Positions 1 to 12,345 of a DNA stretch of 64,000 bases are shown piece by piece (position 1 is the first letter of the stretch; each line of letters opens with the position of its first letter). The stretch comes from Neodontobutis hainanensis. Lineage: Eukaryota > Chordata > Actinopteri > Gobiiformes > Odontobutidae. The stretch lies in NCBI GenBank assembly GCA_024349245.1, contig JALDNG010000005.1:20774501-20838500 (forward strand), in the 5' to 3' direction. Position numbers and translations under genes: made by a program. Below the pieces are notes generated by a model. That model saw only the letters and a list, made by a program, of their open reading frames with translations. It was not told the DNA's origin and ran no database searches.

Positions 1-889
1 TCAGGAACAGGGATGTATATGCTGAATGAACAGCATGTACGCACAAAAAAATCAAAAGAATAACAACCAGCTATTGTCTATTAATCCGTACGGTGTTTCT
101 AGATTACTGTACATTTCTGCTACAGTCAGCCAGCACTTGTGGCAGAAATGTACAGCGCTGTGTCTTTCCCTCCTCCTTGACACAGGTAGCTTATTTCTTG
201 CTCCTGATTGGTCAGTGTCCATGTTTTTATTGTTTATCTGCAAACTTAACCTGCTCCAGAGCTGGTTAGCTGTTCTGCCTAAGATACCACAGCGATCTAC
301 CTCAATAGAAAATGAATCAGCTTTGTGATACCAGAAACTCAGGGTTAACCCTGAACCTGAACCTCCTAATCCAGTTTTGGAAGTACAGGGCTCAGGTTTC
401 CCAAAAACAATGTAATGTTGTTCTAGTCTATGTGTGTCTCCAGCAGCTGTCTCAGACTGTTGTCTTTACAGTTTAGCTCGTAGCTCTGGCCCCTCATTTG
501 TCAGTAGGCTACGTTGTCTATGATAAAGCTCATACCCTCAAAACTACAGTGAGTGCAGCTGTAAAGAAGGAAAAGTGGATTCAAGAAGCAGATGCGAAAT
601 TCAAAGGTTAATTATGTTCCTTTTTGCTAATTCCAGCCTGTCCTTTTACATAAGGCTGCACTGCTTTGGACTGGCCTTATCAGAGCTCGACAGAGGAAAG
701 GTCATTGTCAGCAGCTCTTCTAATTGTGGCTGTGTCCCATGAGCCTGTTCCACATTATATCTACTGCAATGTAATACCAGAAATATAAGAAGGACCTGAT
801 TTTATTCTTCTTTTGCATTTTGTATTTCAGTAGCAACATTACTGCTCAGACCAGTTAGCAGCTTCTCATTACCTTTTATTAAGGTGATA

Positions 890-1110
890 GGTGATAGAAG
901 CTCAGTGGGTAGAGCGGCTGTCCTTCGACCAGCGGGTAGGCTGTTTGATCCACGCTCGAAACATAGTAACATACTGCTCTCCCACACATACTGTCAGTGT
1001 GTCCTTGGGCAAAACACTTAACCCACCTTGCATCCAGTGGTGTCAGCTGTAACGCTGGTAAAGCGCTTTGAGTGCCTATTAGGTGGAAAAGCACTATAAA
1101 AATTGTATGT
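890..1110 (+). repeat. tRNA-derived SINE, copy 1
   Basis: The head reads agctcagtgggtagagcgg, matching a pol III A box, followed by a decayed B box (gtttgatccacgc). The body has gtgtccttgggcaaaacact and ccaccttgcatccagtg. The tail is aaagcgctttgagtgcc then aaaagcactataaaaattg. This order is shared with copies at 26290, 43204 and 49783, and with 23199 on the minus strand. Confidence 0.8.
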
Positions 1111-2669
1111 TTTTCATTTTGCAGATGACATTACATTTATTCTACTCTATATTTCACTGTGTCCTTCTCTCTTTTATCTAATTCAGTGATTAAATATTAG
1201 ACAGAATTGTATTCTTTACACTCTACAGTACAACTGTCTTATATTAGACTATATTAACAATAAAATCCATTCATTTATAATCTAATTGACTATTATTATT
1301 GCCAGGTCCAAAAACATTGACAGAGAGTGGACAGGTAGTCCACATGCATTTTATAAAATGAGATGGAACAGCAATAAAAGAAATCATAGGTCTGGATTTA
1401 TTATAAAGTATCATCTCATGGTTTGGAACACTGTTCAGTACAGGAAAGGGATTTTGCAACTGGCTTCATTGCCTTTGGATTTGTGGGAGTTCCAATTTTA
1501 CACAATACCAAGAAGGAGAGCACTCATATTAGGCACGCAGTGTGATTTACTAAGATTTGCAGCTCAGAAAGAGGCAAGGAGTGCCAAAAATAACACACAC
1601 TCACTGTCTGGTGCCAGCGAAGTCAGGTTCAGGAGAAAACACCACACCATCAGACAAACACAATGTGACAGCATTGTCCCATTGACCTGTTTTTCTGCAT
1701 TAAACGTTTTTGAATCTTTGAATTATGTGAATTATAGATTTACTATAGGGTCTGTGTCTTTGTATGAAAATAGACAGAAATAATAGTTCAGACAAATAAA
1801 TAAGATCAACTGTAGTGCAGTTCCATAATCTCGTGGAAAACAAGTGTTGCAGACACAGTTGTGTAGCAGATCTCGATTACATAGGTTTTGTGATTGTTGA
1901 GAGCCAAAATTGAAAGTGAATTTGAAAATTCTCTTAATTGCACTGCCCTAAGTTGAATGGATCATGTGGAATGGCCTGCTGAAGAATAGATACATTACAG
2001 ATTTCTATGGTTTTTTAAGACTGATGCACATACAACCAAACAGAATTAAATAAACTGAGTCAGAACATGTCCTCTCCTTTTGCTTTGCTCCTAAACGTGT
2101 TCTGAGGTTGTGGCTCCTCACTGCCAGCCTTCAGCCGAGTGTCAGTGTCAGGGGCCATGTGCATTAAACAGGTGTCCTCTGCAAAAGGTTACGCTCCAAG
2201 ACTATTACCCATCCGCTCTCTCCTGTCAGGTCCACCCGACAATAGCCTCGAGTGTGAGACGCTTGTGATAAGGATCTGAATTAGCTTTCACAGCTTCTCC
2301 GAGAGCCGCCTCGATAACACATGCCTCACCAAATCAACCCCGCCAAATTGTCCTGTTTCCTATATATCCAGAGCTATTTGTGTGACACGGCCCTACAATT
2401 ACAGCAATGGAGGAGACTGTTGTAACAGCGGAGGATGAGAGGGGCTCACAGCACAATAATAGTGCTGACAGAGAACGCAGATCAGTTTAGTATCCCTTTC
2501 TGCAGGGGCAGAAAACACACAGATGAAAAATGAAATTCAATGAAAAATGTATGCAATAAGATAGTATAGTGTTTTAAAAATGAGATGTATGGTTATGGAG
2601 CTTTTTGGCAACGTCTGGTGGCAAAAACACAGATTGAAATTGAAAATCCACACACTATTTAAGGAGTGA

Positions 2670-3570
2670 GATATCGACTCACTGATCCACACTACCAGGA
2701 TCTACAGCAATAACACTGGAATGTCATTCGGACTTGAGAAGTGTGGTCATATGGTGACCAAGAGAGGGAAGGTCGTCCATACTGAAAGAGTCTCACTCCC
2801 AAAAGGAATAGCATACATTGAGGACAGCTTCAAGTACCTTGTAACCTCACAAGCAAATGGCAACCTCAAAGAGGCCACAAAACAATGCAGCAATAGCCAA
2901 ATACCTACAAACAAGGTCCAAGCAATTAACAGTCATCAGATACCCTGCAGGAATAATCAGCTGGCCAAAGGAAGAGATACAGACTACAAATGTGAAAACA
3001 CAGAAGCTCCTCGCCATGCTTGGAGGGTTCAACACCAAATCCAGCACCCTGTGACTGTACACTAAGAGCAATGAAGGAGGCAGACTAGAGAGTGTCCAAA
3101 CCACTATCCAGGCTGAAACATCCAAGATCCCTTAATACATCAGGAAATCGACCCCGATTGATGAAGTACCTATTAAATGTCTCAGGCAGAGGAAAAACGA
3201 GGAAGAGGTGCTGGAGGTAGCGTCATGGGAGGAAAGCCCGCTACATGGGATGTACCACTGCCGGAAAATGGAAGTGGCTGATATATCAAGAAATCCTACC
3301 AATGGCTAGAACGGGCTGAAGGACAGCACAGAGGCACTCATCATGGCTGCACAGGAGCAGGCTTTCAGCACCAGAGAAATAGAGGCCCAGATCTACCACA
3401 CCAGACAAGACCCAAGGTGTAGGCTGTGCAAACAGGCCCCTGAGAAAATCCAACACATAACTGCAGAGTGTAAGATGATGACAGGAAAAGCACACATGAA
3501 GCGTCATAAACAAGTGGCTGGTATAGTGTACAGGATTATCTGTGCAGCGTATGGTCTGGTTGTTGGTATT
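2670..3570 (+). pseudogene. R2-like non-LTR retrotransposon fossil (RT end plus CCHC region)
   Basis: The frame from 2670 reads DIDSLIHTTRIYSNNTGMSF then GLEKCGHMVTKRGKVV, which I recognise as the late reverse-transcriptase part of the fish and invertebrate element usually annotated as type-1 retrotransposon R2. Around 2860-2880 the homology moves to the +1 frame (IRYPAGIISWPKEEIQTT). That frame is interrupted by stops after 3054 and resumes at 3343, where CRLCKQAPEKIQHITAEC gives a C-x2-C-x8-H-x4-C motif typical of R2-clade C-termini. Homology ends near GLVV at 3560, before the endonuclease region. It is 5' and 3' truncated, frameshifted and clearly inactive. Clade placement is from memory. 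Confidence 0.75.
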
Positions 3571-4952
3571 TTTCAAGCTTTATTGGACGGAGAGACATAA
3601 AATAGACAGGACACATAGGAGTATGGAGATAGCATATTTTATGTTGTGGTCTATGGAGGAAAGGGTTTCTGGGCAGTCAAATAAGAACATTTATTTATAG
3701 AGCGCATTTGGTATAAAGGTAACGGAGAAAATTGATTTACTAAATAATACAAATAAACAAATGTATGTACGACATGAACAGACATACTGCAGTTGTTAAA
3801 CAACAAGTAAGAAAATATGTTTGGAGTCCCTTTTGAAAGAGGTGATTGTTGATATGTTCTAACAATGACTGGATTAGACTGATTTTTTTTTCCCATTGCA
3901 ACATGACATGAGTTTGATCTGTGACCACACCTTGCGCACTGAGCAGACTCAAAACACAATATTAGCATTAAGTGACTAGTCTTGTCAATTCCAATTCAAT
4001 TTTATTCATCGAAAGACTGTGCAAGAGAACACCCCTGTTCTTAGAGCCTCTAAAAAGTCAAAGAAGAATTCAAAAAGTGAAACCTCACTCCCATGACAGA
4101 CAGGCCAGGCACTAGATGTGTCCAAGACAGTTACACAAAATACATTCACATACAGTATGGTCTTAGATAAATGAAAATCAATATGCAGATGGGAATTAGT
4201 ATGTAATGCACACAATGATTATTACTAATAAATAAGGCTTTTTTATCATATAATTTGTCCGGAGTTTAATTCTGACACAAGCTGTTGTCACAGCTGTTTC
4301 TTGTGCTTTGTCTCAGCTGCTTTAATGCTGTCTGCAACATAGACATATTAATCATTTTACTGCAGGAGTAGGACCTGTACATTAATGAGATCCCTAATGA
4401 TATTGCATTGAACTTGTCTCTTGTTTTTCCATCAAATGTTTCTTACATTATAAAGTATAATAATAATAATAATTCTAAATGCCACAGTGCATTGTTTTGT
4501 AATTGCACAGACACAATATTAATCCAACAGCACTGCCACAGCTTTTCTCCATGGGATGTAGCAGTTCCCAGGAGGATTTTATGAGACCATTTCTTGATTC
4601 AGTGCTGTTAACACTACAACCAGATGAAGCTCATGCAGATGTATAGCCTTAATTTGTCTTCTCAAGATGTTTCATTTTTAATTATATATTTTTCGTCCCC
4701 TTCGACATTAGTGTAGAGCTGTGTTGTGCCCCTTTCTCTCATTATTTTCAGCAGGAACATTTTTGTTTAACAGGGAACCAGGAGTCCTCGATGGTAATTC
4801 GGGGGATCAGGGGCTTTTCAGTTGTTGTGCAGCCTCGGCAGCATCCAAAATCCGGTCTTTCAAGTGTCATTTTTCTTTGCTTAGCTGCTGTATTTGCTGC
4901 ATCTGATTGTACTGCAACAGTTTTTGAAAGTCTGTATCCGTTTGTTTTTCAG

Positions 4953-5055
4953 GAGTGATGGGAGAGTACGAGCCCAAGATCGAGGTGCAGTTTCCAGAAG
5001 TTGTTCACGTTGCTAAAGGATCCACAATGAAGCTGGAATGTTTTGCTCTGGGAAA
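4953..5055 (+). CDS. cntn3: Contactin (probable contactin-3) exon, first half of Ig3
   Basis: This internal exon encodes the start of the third Ig domain of a contactin, a GPI-anchored neuronal cell-adhesion protein acting at the axon surface. It follows a pyrimidine-rich AG acceptor (tttgtttttcag) and ends at a gtaagc donor. Its first two bases (GA) complete a codon begun in an upstream exon outside the window. The frame then reads VMGEYEPKIEVQFPE, then AKGSTMKLECFALG, with two bases (AA) left over. VMGEYEPKIEVQFPE is a hallmark of the contactin-3/4/5/6 group, and the Cys of KLECFALG is the first Ig3 disulfide cysteine. There is no methionine start because this is mid-gene. Membership of the contactin family is clear; the paralogue (3 over 4 or 6) is inferred from remembered family sequences. 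Confidence 0.93.
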
Positions 5056-6420
5056 GTAAGCCCACAGAGTCAGACGCAGCACACTCACTGCTATATAAAG
5101 GAAGGAATTTTACTAGAAGAGCAGTAGGATGTTTTATTCATGCGCTTCACCACTTGGGCTGCCTTAAAACATTCCCTCTTGTGTTTTAAGATGGGCCGTG
5201 CATCCAAGAAATTAGAACTGAGAGCCCAGGCAGCAGTGATACAAAGTTCATTATAAATGTGTTTACCTCGCACACTGAACTGATGCTCAAAGGATGACTC
5301 ATACATGTGCAAAATAAGTTGTTATTATTGTCAAATCTATAAAAAATTATATATCAAATTACTTATGTAGTCTATACTATTCTGCAGGAACATGTTGATC
5401 CTTTTTTAATGCAAACACAAAGAGGTTGTAGTGCTGACAGCTGTGTGGACTCCATGTAGTCTCAAGCTCTGTGCTCTGCAGTTTCTGGTTCCCAAACCTA
5501 ATTCATTTAATTTAATTCCAATTTCTAAAGCCAAGTGTTACACAACAATTACCTGAAAAAGCTTCACAAAGACAATGCGGTGAATAGAGAAACAGGCCTT
5601 ATTTCTACAGTAAAAAGGCCTTTTTGAAATGACATTGAGAAATAGGTTGTGAATTTGAGATTTAAAAATGTTGCAAAAAGGAAACTGCAAAATATGTAGT
5701 CTCAATGATTACAAGTTAATAAAAAAACTGTTGCTCTTTAATTGTATGTTCATTATATAAGTTGAAGGTTTGAGGAAGGTACTCCTGCCTCACAACACAG
5801 CGCTTTTACTCTTGTTTCAAAAACTACACCAATCAAAAAAGGACTTTTTGCAAAATGTATTGCTCTTGGCCTACAAGACCACCACTGGCTTCGCCCCCTC
5901 ATATCTTCACTCACTGATACAGACCTATGTTCTACCAGATCCCTGCGCTCTGCTAATGAACAACGTCTGGTGGTACCATCCCAAAAGGAAAAAAATCACT
6001 CTCACGTACTTTCTCTGAATCTGTTCCACATTGGTGGAATGATCTACCTGCTGCTACAAGATCAGCAGATTCTGTAGCCATCTGTAAAAAATGCTTGAAA
6101 ACACATCTTTTCCGCCAAACACTGAATTCTACTTCCTTTCTATCAATTCCTTTTCAAAAAAAAAAAATAAAAAAAAAATAAAAAAAATCTTATCCTTGGC
6201 TTTGATTACTTTGCCAGGTTTTTAACTGACTAGTTTTTTGTGCACTTATGCTTTTTGTTACCTTGTGTTGTTGAAATTGCTTCCATTGTTTTCCTCACTT
6301 GTAAGTCGCTTTGGATAAAAGCGTCTGCTAAATGACTAAATGTAAATATAAATGTAAATGTAATATTTCAAAAGGCAGGTCAAGAGTAGTTTATTGATTA
6401 GTTTTTTGTCCTGTGTCCAG
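5056..6420 (+). other. Contactin intron inside Ig3 (phase 2, 1.4 kb)
   Basis: The intron runs from gtaagc to ccag and splits the Asn codon of LGNP. Its 3' half, from about 5770 to 6365, is an L2-type LINE 3' end that stops about 55 bases before the acceptor. Nothing is recognised in 5056-5770. Confidence 0.9.
5770..6365 (+). mobile_element. L2-type LINE 3' end, copy A
   Basis: Around 5850-6110 broken frames give LLAYKTTTGFAPSYLHSL, PSQKGKKSL-like and WWNDLPAATRSAD-like runs, the end of an L2/CR1-type reverse transcriptase. An A-rich stretch (6155-6187) follows, then a 3' UTR ending tcgctttggataaaagcgtc and a short TGTAAA-type repeat (6339-6363). The same order on the other strand at 57473-58420 shows both belong to one family. 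It is 5' truncated and frame-broken. Confidence 0.85.
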
Positions 6421-6605
6421 CCCTGTGCCATCTATAACCTGGAAGAGAGGGGACGGCGTGCCTTTCCCCAGAAAAGTGGACATGAGGAAGGCCAGTGGAA
6501 TCCTGGAGATTCCATACTTCCAGCAGGAGGATGCAGGCACCTACGAGTGTGTAGCCGAGAACTCTCGGGGCATGAACACTGTGAAGGGAAAGCTCTCTTT
6601 CTACG
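6421..6605 (+). CDS. cntn3: Contactin (probable contactin-3) exon, second half of Ig3
   Basis: The acceptor is ctgtgtccag and the donor is gtaggt. The first base C joins the AA of the preceding exon to make Asn, giving the family motif LGNPVP across the junction. The frame continues PVPSITWKRGDGVPF, the core Ig tryptophan, then GILEIPYFQQEDAGTYEC, holding the second disulfide Cys and the D-x-G-x-Y-x-C signature of an I-set Ig domain. It ends KGKLSFY plus one base G. Together with the preceding exon this is a complete 96-codon Ig3 domain. EIPYFQQEDAGTYEC and AENSRG are strongly conserved in contactins. The frame stops two codons past the donor, so the exon is not part of a longer open frame. 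Confidence 0.95.
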
Positions 6606-6691
6606 GTAGGTGATGATGTAGACTGTAGAGCATAAATATATAACTGTCATGGAGCACATTTGTCAGAGCAGCTCAGACTGAAGGGCTGCAA

Positions 6692-6693
<2 letters not shown>

Positions 6694-6723
<30 letters not shown>
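6694..6723. repeat. (CA)15 microsatellite
   Basis: A perfect CA dinucleotide run lies about 90 bases downstream of the Ig3b donor, followed by gagagacagagg. Confidence 0.98.
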
Positions 6724-6726
<3 letters not shown>

Positions 6727-7297
6727 AGACAGAGGCGCGGTTTTAACGACACATCACAGTGATTAAAGCCTGTGTGCAACGATGCTTCTGATATTCTGAG
6801 CCAGATTAAAGGAGTGATGGGGATAAGCCCGGGACTTTGGCGGCGACCTTGCTGGTGAGCCTCGTATTGGGTTTCACCAGATGGCATCGTGATTGACGTC
6901 CAAGTTGACGGCAGATCAGAGCCATTAAACGTACTATTCATAGCCCAGTGGCACATATGTCTGGGACAAACTCTGCAGCGCCATGTGCCGTTGATGGGAT
7001 AGTGAGTGCACTCATTATTAACTGTTCCACTTGTATTCACAGCAAGTGAAAGAGGTGAAAGTGTTGCCAAAAATTCTAAATATTGAAAATCCAAACATGA
7101 CAGGGCATTGTGACTCCTTGAAAGTCACACTGCCCTTGAAAACTGGGTCCAGACGCTTTTGCTTTAACCTTTTGTAGGGATGTAAATTTTCTTGTGCCAA
7201 TATACCTGCCAACTCTGTAGGAAGCTTAGTGGGTCACTCAGAAGACCAACTCAGAGGAACAAAAGCCCGGCCGACACAAACATTCTTGGCCGACTCC

Positions 7298-7605
7298 GGG
7301 CTTTCTGTGAGGAGTCTACATGTCCTCCACGTCTTACCGTGGGTTCTTTCCGGGTACTCCGGCTTCCTCCCACCGTCCAAACACATGTATGTGTAGGTTT
7401 ATTGTCAACTCTAAAGTGTCCCTAGTGAATGAATGTGAGAGTTAATGGTTGTCTGTCACTGTCTGTCTCAAAATTTTTGCCCTGCAACTAACTGGCCCCT
7501 GTCCAGTGTGTACCGCGCCTCAGGACCAAAGCTGCTGGGATAGGCTCCAGTCCACGACCCCTAACGGGACAAAGTGGTAGAAAATGAATAAAAAATGAAT
7601 GCAAT
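7298..7605 (+). repeat. Teleost dispersed repeat (gggttctttccgggtactcc family)
   Basis: It contains gtgggttctttccgggtact, ccggcttcctcccaccgtcc, a middle part with gttaatggttgtctgtcact, then gctgggataggctccagtcc and a gaaaatgaataaaaaatgaa end. I recognise this order as a repeat common in fish genomes; I am not sure of its class. Other pieces lie at 10083, 18478, 20532 and 27145. Confidence 0.75.
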
Positions 7606-10082
7606 GTACAATGTAAAAAAGCCTAGAATGGACTCAATGCACCTAGAAATACATTTGAGGGCTTTGTTTGCTTTGCACTATTAGATGATACCAAGTTCGA
7701 AATTATTTAAAATATTGACAGGCTAACCTGTATCCAACTCTGGTAGAGTCTTGTGCAACTGATGTAGAGGCTTTGTGTCTGAACAAGTCTGAAGTTTTTG
7801 TAGGAGTGAAACAATCTGCACACACTTCATTTCTCTGTCTAATGTTGCTGGTTAAGGGCCTTGGTCCTAAGTTCTGTTAAGTTAAGTATATATCTCAAAA
7901 GATCTCATTAAAGATGTAATTGGATCATTACTGAGTGTTTTTCTTTTGTCACTGCCATTAAGAGATATGAGATTCTGACAGAGTTAACCACCACCATTGG
8001 CAATATCAAAGAATTACTTGAAATGCCTGTATAAATTGGGCAGCTATGGTAGCACTGCAGGAACATGCTGTTGTCTAAACAACCCTTTGGAAGTAGAACC
8101 AATTTTTCTTAAAAAATGAAATACCTCAGTGGTTCACCTGGAAGGACACACAAACTCAGACAACCTGGGAGTGATTCTGGGTTGTTATTTGCACTCTATC
8201 TTTCCGGTTCTTCTACTGAAGTGGAAAAAAGGCAAAAATAAAAAAATAAAAACTTCATGTGTGCTAAGAAACACCAGTGTATCCTTTTTGGGCAGTTCTA
8301 AGAAAGAGATCAGGAAGTGATGAAACCTTTTATAGACATTTTAATGGCTAGTTTTCCATCTTGTTTAAATATACATTATGGACACAACTGAGTTACATTT
8401 ATTAAAATAAGTTTGGGCCCAATAACTCAATTTCATTTAGACCAAAGTGGCCAGTTGATAATAGTTTCCAAGACAATCTGTAAGAAGGATATTTCTTACA
8501 ATCTGTTGTTTTTTAAAGAAATATTGCACAATGTTGAAAAACACATTTTAAATATGCACTTTGAAATGTTGACGTAGAATGATAATTGACAGAAACAAAA
8601 GACACATGACATAACAACATCAACACACTGACAAAAGCAGTGAAGACAAATTAGACACAATAATACACACACCAGCAACTCATTATGACAAAAATAGAAT
8701 TTGATTATGCAGAGATGACATTTGAATAACAGTAGACGCAAATCATTCATTCCATATTCTTTTCTCTTCTGCAAACACACATTTACTCTGATCTGTGAGG
8801 TTTTAACATTTTCAGTGCTTCTGTTTTAGTGTGAAAATGTGAAAGAATTGAAAGAAGGAAAAGTGTGTCCTTGTCCAAACGGTGCTGAATGTTCCACCGT
8901 GTGATATTACAAGCCTCTAAGCTGATAACCCTGCACGACAGAATGTACCAAACCTTTGGGGTAATTACAAGCTCGGCTGATTTCTCTGATAACCGAGAGC
9001 AAACGGACGCACAATGATGTATGTTTTAACAGTCCTCAAAGCAGATATTTTCCTTTTGCTGTTCCAGATTTATTAATCCACACACTCCACCTGCCCCTCT
9101 CCTTCAGATTTCCCCCCTCCGAGTCATGCTGTGTCAGCTGTCACAAATAAGTCATTTGGGGCATTAAACAATTTGTCGTTATTTACCGCCTCCCCGACAG
9201 CGCTACGCCTGCTTCCCCTCAAACAGCCCAGGAGCATGCTGGGATCCATCGCTCCTTGATTTGTCCTTTGGAGCTGCTTCTCCTCTTCCTGTTCTGATGT
9301 GTTTTATCATTCACTCTGTCTCCCTTTTTCTCCCGCTGTCTGCAGCCAGGTGATAAAATCAGTAATCTTGTTTTAAGCGCCCCTTTGAATGAAGCCTTTG
9401 AGACACTGGTCAGCCGTATGAGCCTGAGGGTCGATCAATGAGGTTATCTGCTGTACAGGCAGCCTACAGTGGAATGGCAGCTGGCCTTTGAGTTGGATGG
9501 GAAAGATGAAGATGTCACTTTAAGCAGCCACAATGCTCACTGGTGAAGAATTCAGACATTTTCTATATGTCACCAGACTTCAATATAGATGGGCTCTTAA
9601 AAAATCCAGTGTTTAAGTGAAGCATTTAAACATTGAGAATAACACAAAGCTGTAATAATAACACCAGTTGGGGACACTGTGCCAACATTTAACCCATGGA
9701 TAGCTATGGCTACAGAGATCACCACAGTAACAATGGGTGCGTTCGAGATATCCCAGAACTTGCTTTACATAACTTATGCAATGGTAATCTTGTGAGACCA
9801 AGGCAGATGCTGTTTAAATCCAGGCAGACGCAGTTACTTTTTACTGCGCTCGCCTGCATGGACTACAAGGTCTGAGTGCATGATGGGAAATGATGTCCCG
9901 TCAGTGTAAGCAGTAACAGCTGATTGGACCTGAGTTGACACTTCAATGCCCCCCTTTCCTCCATCAACACCTTCATTTATTTTGAGCTTTTCGAAACAAA
10001 TAGCTGACGACAAACAGATGAAAACTGTTTAGGCTTTTATCAAATATGGAGAACACATTATTAAAATCAACTTAATGAGAGT

Positions 10083-10150
10083 GGGTGTATGTGGCAGAGT
10101 GGTTAGCACTCCTGCCTCACAGCAAGAAGGTTGTGAGTTCAGCTCAGTTT
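10083..10150 (+). repeat. Head fragment of the same dispersed repeat family
   Basis: It reads gtggcagagtggttagcact, cctgcctcacagcaagaagg, then ttgtgagttc. This is the usual head of the family seen at 7298 and matches the head at 20532. Confidence 0.6.
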
Positions 10151-10349
10151 AGCACAAGAAAAGTGTAGACAGGTGGTTTTGCAACTGGCCATTGTCTATG
10201 TTTTTCTAGGAAGATCTGGAGAGAAACTGGAGAGGAGAGTATTTAAATGAGACATGCAGCTTAATATAGCAAGGTTTGAGTCTCGCAATATCAACAATTA
10301 ACACCAGAATATTCTAACAAGAGAAAACACATCTTAAATCTTTGCTTCT

Positions 10350-10381
10350 ATTTTAACATCCATCTATTTTAACATCCATCT
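10350..10381. repeat. 16 bp tandem duplication
   Basis: attttaacatccatct is present twice head to tail without mismatch. Confidence 0.9.
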
Positions 10382-10784
10382 TTTATCCAGGGGTAATCAA
10401 GGGTGGAAACAAAATCTGAAAAGGTTTTGCATTTCTGTTGGCCATCTTGGATCTTGCAGCATTATATTTGCACTTAACAGATGTTGTTTATTGGACAGGG
10501 GTCTATGGGATAAAACAATAACAATATTACAATCAGAAAAATTATAATTTAGTTCTGTTAAGTTAGTGTTCTCAGGATGACAGATGGTCTCTAATACTAC
10601 AACCCTAGTCAAACTGTATACATATAATCCTTCTAAGGCTGCAGTCCTCTCCAGTCTGACCACTCTGGAAAAGAAGCTTGTGAACAAAACTAGTTTTTGG
10701 TTAATTGATATTACTCTAGAACAAAGTTAATGCTCATTGCAGGTTAATTTCAGAGGCTCATTCACACTTATTCTTTATTAGATC

Positions 10785-11035
10785 CATCCACCCTGGAGCC
10801 AGGCCTGACTTCAGGGTGGGGCCCCGGCTGCGCCATGCCGGGTGACGTCAATGTCCTTGATTTAATTTTCTGTGCGTCTGAACTACTTTTTATCTGACCC
10901 GTCACCTGACCTGTTTGCCTTGGGAGACCCTACCGGGGGCATATTTTCCCGGACAACATAGCTCCTAGGATCATTCGGGTACTCAAACCCCTCCACTACA
11001 ATAAGTTTGCAGTTCAAGGAGGGGGTTTTATTAGC
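10785..11035 (+). repeat. GC-rich probable LINE leader fragment
   Basis: It contains ctggagccaggcctgacttc, ggggccccggctgcgccatg, ttgggagaccctaccggggg, acaacatagctcctaggatc and cagttcaaggaggggg. I recognise these phrases as part of a fish non-LTR element 5' region. The local GC content is far above that of the flanks. Class assignment is tentative. Confidence 0.5.
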
Positions 11036-11230
11036 TATACCTCTGAATTATGTCTCATTGTAAAAGCCTCTGATAAGAAAAATTTCCATCTCTGCTGCTT
11101 TGGCCACTTGACACATGGCTTGATTGTATACAGCGCAGCAGAGATGGGCTGCCTGCTTTCATTTACCAGTGTTAACTGAGAGTCGATACGCTCGCAGCAG
11201 CTGAGGGATGGCGTGAGCAAACCTGACAGT

Positions 11231-11249
11231 AAAAAAAAAAAAAAAAAAA
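11231..11249. repeat. Poly-A run (19)
   Basis: Nineteen A residues follow acctgacagt. No retrocopy is seen upstream. Confidence 0.98.
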
Positions 11250-12074
11250 CAGCAACAGTATGGGCCAGGAATGTGCTGTGGGTGAGCAGTTAGCCTCAGA
11301 CAGGGGAGGGGCTCGAGGAAGACTATGGCCCAATCCCATTTCTGCTCCTTAGGGTATCCCGATTCCCTTTTAAGGTCGAGTGGAAGGGCTGCACACCGGA
11401 AGGGTAATAATTTTCCCATAATACAGTGCATTCACTTGCTCCACGACTGCAAAAGACATGCATATATGTAACTGACACCAGAAAAGAAAAAGAAAAAAAT
11501 AAGAAAAAGGCTGTAACGTCAGCATAAATACATGCAACATCTCCAAGAGTACTTGTAGTGATTACTATCAATATCATAGCAACCATATAAAATATGAATA
11601 GACAAGAGTAAGCCAAAAGGAGCGGTAAGGTGAATGTTTTTCAATAAATAAGAAGTAGTTTTGATGAGTCAGATGCTATGAGCAGAATTTCCATGAAACA
11701 ATAAAACTCACATAATAATGCTCACACCCCTCTTATACCTCCCCTGTGGCCATCTCTAATTGGATGGTGCAAGTCTACACCTTCACATTGCATCTTTAAA
11801 ATAAAAGTAAAAAAAAACATCAACTTCCACTATCCATAATCCAACATGCTCTTAATAATTCACCTTACAGAAAACCACAACACATTCCTAATGATTACCA
11901 CCTCCACATCTCAAGACCTTACATTAAAACTGTGATAGCTCTAAACTACTTTCTCTTTAATGAATGGGAGCAGACCCACTTGATTTGGAGTCAAGCGCGA
12001 AGATACATCAACGCCTGTTACACCTTTTAAAGAGCTAGTATTGAGTCTGTCTTAAGATATGTATTGAACTTCAT

Positions 12075-12345
12075 GTATTGAACTCTGAGTTTGTGCTACT
12101 ACAGTCTGGAGAAAAGGGTTCCTATGTGTAGAAATAATAGATACAAAAACTCATTTGTCCCTCAGTCAATTAAACTCATTAATAAAAGACAAAAGTGTAG
12201 GTATAGGGGTCATATTTTTAAATTGATTGTAACACTTTTGTTGCAGGGTGTATTGTCCCTATTTTTGTCTCAATGTTTGTATTTATTAATGCAGCTGGCC
12301 CCCTGCTCTATGACAAATTTCTTAAATAAATAAAGAAACCTAAAC
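12075..12345 (+). mobile_element. LINE 3' end (CR1/Rex-like), short
   Basis: Around 12090-12220 the frame reads YYSLEKRVPMCRNNRYKNSF then VPQSIKLINKRQ. This is the usual end of the reverse-transcriptase ORF of CR1/Rex-like LINEs (basic run, then a leucine- and asparagine-rich stretch). An AT-rich UTR ends at aataaataaag. It is 5' truncated. Confidence 0.6.

Larger units (their letters stand above)
1..4952 (+). other. Partial contactin intron upstream of the Ig3 exon
   Basis: The stretch holds a SINE copy (about 890-1110) and an R2-like LINE fossil (2670-3570). Around 3670-3720 and 3985-4015 are short AT-rich pieces resembling 3' ends of fish repeats. I looked for the expected preceding exon (end of Ig2, typically with YTC and VTN motifs) and found none. 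The 165-codon open frame at 1286-1783 matches nothing I know and lacks splice logic. The other positions hold no recognisable feature. Confidence 0.8.

Noticed and set aside
1286..1783. 165-codon plus-strand open frame, one of the longest in the window
   Set aside because: It has no recognisable domain, biased composition from AT-rich DNA, no splice context and no known match. It looks like a chance frame.
1..4952. Preceding contactin exon (end of Ig2)
   Set aside because: I looked for YTC and VTN-type motifs with splice borders and saw none.
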